From contig NZ_FONX01000011.1 of assembly GCF_900113035.1 (NCBI RefSeq), positions 1 to 64,000 of the forward strand: DNA of 64,000 nucleotides. The letters are read 5' to 3'. The notes under the pieces were generated by a model. That model saw nothing but the letters and a program-made list of their open reading frames with translations. It ran no database searches and had not been told where the DNA came from. Below, in pieces: positions 61,334-64,000 of this stretch (positions are counted from its first letter, which is position 1; each line of letters begins with the position of its first letter). The stretch is from Paracidovorax wautersii. GTDB lineage: Bacteria > Pseudomonadota > Gammaproteobacteria > Burkholderiales > Burkholderiaceae_C. The position numbers and the translations under genes were made by a program.

Positions 61334-63519
61334 GGCGCGGCCTCGTCGCCACTGTGGTCGGTGTCGGTGGCCACCGCAGCAGGCTCGGCTGGAGCAGCAT
61401 CATCCAGCAGGTCATCGGGCAAGGCCGCATCCTGCAAGGCCGGGGAACTGGTGAACTCCCACCACTGCGTAGCCTCGCTGTAGCTCTGGCGCATGTACCC
61501 TGCCAGTTGTTGCAGGTCCGTCGGCATCACTTCATCCGGGTCTGGTAGCGGCAGCGGCATGCGAACCTTCCAAAGCTGGCCGCCCTGCAGCAGCGCGAAG
61601 CATTGGCCTTTTGGCAGGCCGACTACGTGCGATGGCTCGATCATCGGCACGCTGGACATGCTGATGCGGTCCTGGGTGTTCGACGTGAAATCCGTCGCGC
61701 CGCGGATGTCCGAACTGTCGGTTGCCCCGGAGACGATGGTAGTGGTATAGACCTCGACCTTCGGCAACTGCCGCGTCAGCAGTTCGGCAGTGGCAGTCTC
61801 GCGCACGCGCAGCATGAACAGGTTGTTGAAGTTGCCGATCACCTGGCCAGCTTTCGCGCGATTGCCGATGCGGGCCTCGATGTCCGAGAGGGTCTGCGTG
61901 TACGCGGTGACTTGCAGCCCGGCGCCGCCGCCTTTGTTGATAAGCGGCACGAATTCGTCACCCATGAGTTCATTGAATTCATCCGCATGGACGTTGATCG
62001 GTACGCGCGCGCCAGCCGAGGCGTCTGGCAGGCCATCGTCGATTCCGTGCTTGTAGATATGGCCCGCGACCGAAACCAGGTCGGAGAACATGGAGTTGCC
62101 GACCGCTGCGGCAACCTCGGCGTCGGACAGCGCGTCCAGTCCCACATAGACGATGGCGCGCTTCCTGATGACTTGCATCCAATCGAAGATCGGGCGCGGG
62201 TCGGCCAGGTCGGAATAGTTCGGTGCCAGGAGCTGCGCGATCTTGCCGCTGGTTAGCTTTTCCAACAACGGCAGCAATGACGCGACGATCTTGTCGAAGT
62301 AGGTCTTGTCGTACCGAACTGCCGAGCGCAGTCCGTCGAGCACCGGGTCGTAGTTGCGCGCCTGGGAGAGATACTGCTCCAGCGCAACCACGCGCTTCTC
62401 TCGCCCGATCATGTTGCGCGGGATGTTCTTCTCGTTGAGCTTGGCCTCGATCTGGACGATCACCTCCCAGGCCTTGGGCTCGGTCTTGGCGAAGTAGTGC
62501 TGGGCGTACTCGATAAACAGCGCGTCGATGTTGATGACGTGCCGCTGGATCAGCATGTAGTCCGGGCGCTGTCCCAGTTCCACCAGGGCACGAGCAATGA
62601 TGTTGACGAAGCGCCACGCGAACTCCCTGAAGGCCGCGCTATTGCCTTCACCGGAGAGTTGCCCTGCGATACGGGTGGCGACTTCCGAGATGCGACCGAA
62701 TCGGCCCACCGCGTTGTAGCGGGCGCTGATCTCCGGCCAGCCCAAGTGGAAGATGTAAAACTCGCCTTCACGGCCGGCGCGCTTGGCCTCGACATACATG
62801 CGCTTCAAGAGGTCCGCATCCCCTTTGGGGTCGATGACGATCACGACTTCGTGCTCGCCGGCAGCGCTCTTGCGGCGGATGTCCTGGGTCACGAACAACT
62901 CGGCCAGTCGCGTCTTGCCCACGCGCGTGGTGCCCAGCACCAGCGAGTGCCCGACACGCTCGCCGAGCGGAAGGCTGACGTCCACCTCGTCCGGTTCGAT
63001 GCCGTGCAGGCGTGGCAGGCCGCCCACAGGCGGCAGCGGACGCACCGGGTTGAAAGGAGCATCCCAGCCCGTGAGCGCGGACAGCCGGGATAGCGGGAAC
63101 GGCGCGAACTCCAGCCGCTCCTCCAGTCGCCGTGCCAGCCGGTAGGCAGGCGTCGGCTCGACGTATCGGCGGAACTCCGGCCGGTACGTCTGCATCAGCC
63201 TATGGGTGTGTTTTTGTTCCCACAGGAACCCGCGCCCGATGAAAAGCCGCTGCTGGCTGACGGGCACGTCCTTGCTCGTCATCACGTAGCGCGACAGGCG
63301 GCGGATGTTGCGTCGGTAGCGCAGGATCACGCGGGCATCGCGATAGCGGATCGCGCCGTAAGCGCCGAAAGCCAGCGCGCTGCCGACGCCCATCGACGGG
63401 CTCAGCGCGAGCGACCATGGGGCCACCAGGCACAGAAACGCGGCGCCTGCACACGCCGCGACGGTGTATAGCTCCACCGCTGGGCGTAGCAGAACCTCGA
63501 CCGGCTGTTTCCCCGACAT
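61330..63519 (-). CDS. traD: Type IV coupling protein TraD (TIGR03743, SXT/TOL type)
   Basis: 729 residues. Two N-terminal membrane helices lie at about 15-58 (VAACAGAAFLCLVAPWSLAL and onwards). Walker A is SLVLGTTRVGKTRLAELFVT and Walker B region EVVIVIDPKGDADLLKRMYV. The later motif INVHADEFNELMGDEFVPLI is followed by QVTAYTQTLSDIEARIGNRA. The coupling protein brings the relaxase-DNA complex to the secretion channel. It lies at the promoter-proximal side of the transfer operon. Confidence 0.95.
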   Translation of the reverse strand: MSGKQPVEVLLRPAVELYTVAACAGAAFLCLVAPWSLALSPSMGVGSALAFGAYGAIRYRDARVILRYRRNIRRLSRYVMTSKDVPVSQQRLFIGRGFLWEQKHTHRLMQTYRPEFRRYVEPTPAYRLARRLEERLEFAPFPLSRLSALTGWDAPFNPVRPLPPVGGLPRLHGIEPDEVDVSLPLGERVGHSLVLGTTRVGKTRLAELFVTQDIRRKSAAGEHEVVIVIDPKGDADLLKRMYVEAKRAGREGEFYIFHLGWPEISARYNAVGRFGRISEVATRIAGQLSGEGNSAAFREFAWRFVNIIARALVELGQRPDYMLIQRHVINIDALFIEYAQHYFAKTEPKAWEVIVQIEAKLNEKNIPRNMIGREKRVVALEQYLSQARNYDPVLDGLRSAVRYDKTYFDKIVASLLPLLEKLTSGKIAQLLAPNYSDLADPRPIFDWMQVIRKRAIVYVGLDALSDAEVAAAVGNSMFSDLVSVAGHIYKHGIDDGLPDASAGARVPINVHADEFNELMGDEFVPLINKGGGAGLQVTAYTQTLSDIEARIGNRAKAGQVIGNFNNLFMLRVRETATAELLTRQLPKVEVYTTTIVSGATDSSDIRGATDFTSNTQDRISMSSVPMIEPSHVVGLPKGQCFALLQGGQLWKVRMPLPLPDPDEVMPTDLQQLAGYMRQSYSEATQWWEFTSSPALQDAALPDDLLDDAAPAEPAAVATDTDHSGDEAAP

Positions 63520-63523
63520 GGCT

Positions 63524-64000
63524 TCATTGCTCGATGCCGGTGGCCGTGATCAGCGCCGGGTAGTGCCGCAGCCCCAGGCGATCGGCCAGGTCGTCTCCGG
63601 CTACGGGCGCGAGCGGCACGCCCGGCACCAGGGCACGCAACCGTGCCAGGCCCTGCGCGGTCTCGACATTGACCACGAGGCCGACCGCGCCGCGTTCGCG
63701 CAAAGCGACGCCGCGGCGCTGCAGCCAGGCCCGGGAGGCGTCGTCGTCGCCGATGACCACGAACGGCCGCAGGCCGGGCGCTTCGATCACGCGCCGCGCG
63801 ACGGTGCCGGGCGTGAGCTTGGCGCTACGCACCGGCAGCATCGCTGCCTCGTCCGCGGGTGTGGCGGGAACCTGTGGCGTCGGAATGGGCGGCCGGCCCG
63901 GGACATCGGCGCGCGCCTGGAGGTTGAGGGCCTCGTAGTACGGCAGCGCCGACGTGCCACCGCGATCTTCGACCACGATCAGCGGATCGCCGGCACGCGA
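63524..64000 (-). CDS. ICE transfer protein, TIGR03765/PFL_4695 family, truncated by window
   Basis: The frame stays open through the right edge (SRAGDPLIVVEDRGGTSALP), so the N-terminus lies outside the window; the apparent GTG start at 63976 is internal. The visible 158 residues include PYYEALNLQARADVPGRPPI, the typical signature of this family, plus RVIEAPGLRPFVVIGDDDAS. It ends four bases before traD. The family encodes a conserved protein of MPF-G transfer operons, probably exported. Confidence 0.88.
   Translation of the reverse strand, partial: SRAGDPLIVVEDRGGTSALPYYEALNLQARADVPGRPPIPTPQVPATPADEAAMLPVRSAKLTPGTVARRVIEAPGLRPFVVIGDDDASRAWLQRRGVALRERGAVGLVVNVETAQGLARLRALVPGVPLAPVAGDDLADRLGLRHYPALITATGIEQ

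Overview
The window comes from a high-GC betaproteobacterium, most likely Comamonadaceae (Acidovorax, Alicycliphilus, Diaphorobacter or Delftia type). The order tig-clpP-clpX-lon followed by tRNA-Gly, tRNA-Cys and tRNA-Gly supports this, as do the codon use and the type of mobile element. This taxonomic call is inference from gene order and composition; no rRNA is present.

There are three blocks. (1) About 1-7870 is the late end of a lambda-like prophage: tail-tip protein, an S74-chaperone tail fibre, two small membrane proteins (one holin-like), a lambda-R-type endolysin (GH104) and nested Rz/Rz1 spanins. Small regulatory modules follow: a palindrome-controlled HTH operon, a three-gene operon behind a perfect LexA box, and hicAB. 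(2) About 7990-14665 is the chromosomal backbone: trigger factor, ClpP, ClpX, Lon and three tRNAs. (3) From the 3' end of the second tRNA-Gly (about 14643) to the end of the window is the left part of an integrative and conjugative element (ICE) of the clc/PFGI-1 type. Its right end is outside the window.

The ICE starts with a P4/IntB13-type integrase. Its cargo begins with a DyP peroxidase, a LysR ligand-binding domain without a DNA-binding domain divergent from an XRE protein, a LysR regulator, a glutathione-independent formaldehyde dehydrogenase (fdhA) and another LysR. An IS5-type transposase, a DUF488 protein, an extra UvrB and a LysR-controlled NTF2/GNAT/nitrilase operon follow. The cargo ends with a long operon frmR-frmA-VOC-DUF3422-frmB-ndh-rarA-nhaA/dsbA-uvrA. 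The conjugation half follows: MobH relaxase, an Xre/RES toxin-antitoxin pair, DUF3742, and a nearly complete MPF-G type IV secretion operon on the minus strand (TraG to TraD and beyond).

The cargo reads as one formaldehyde-survival package. It has two chemically different formaldehyde oxidation routes, a formaldehyde-sensing repressor, an NADH dehydrogenase that could reoxidise the NADH, a Na+/H+ antiporter, and DNA-repair proteins suited to bulky adducts and stalled forks (UvrB, a UvrA paralogue, RarA). The two dehydrogenase loci share an upstream promoter of identical architecture: AGATAG-N7-CTATCT-GYRCATAGAT-N9-TTGACC-N17-GATGCT. This points to one activator switching on both arms. Other unusual points are an integrase whose C-terminal domain matches the element's own Xre-type antitoxin, and a UvrA paralogue that lacks the UvrB-binding region.
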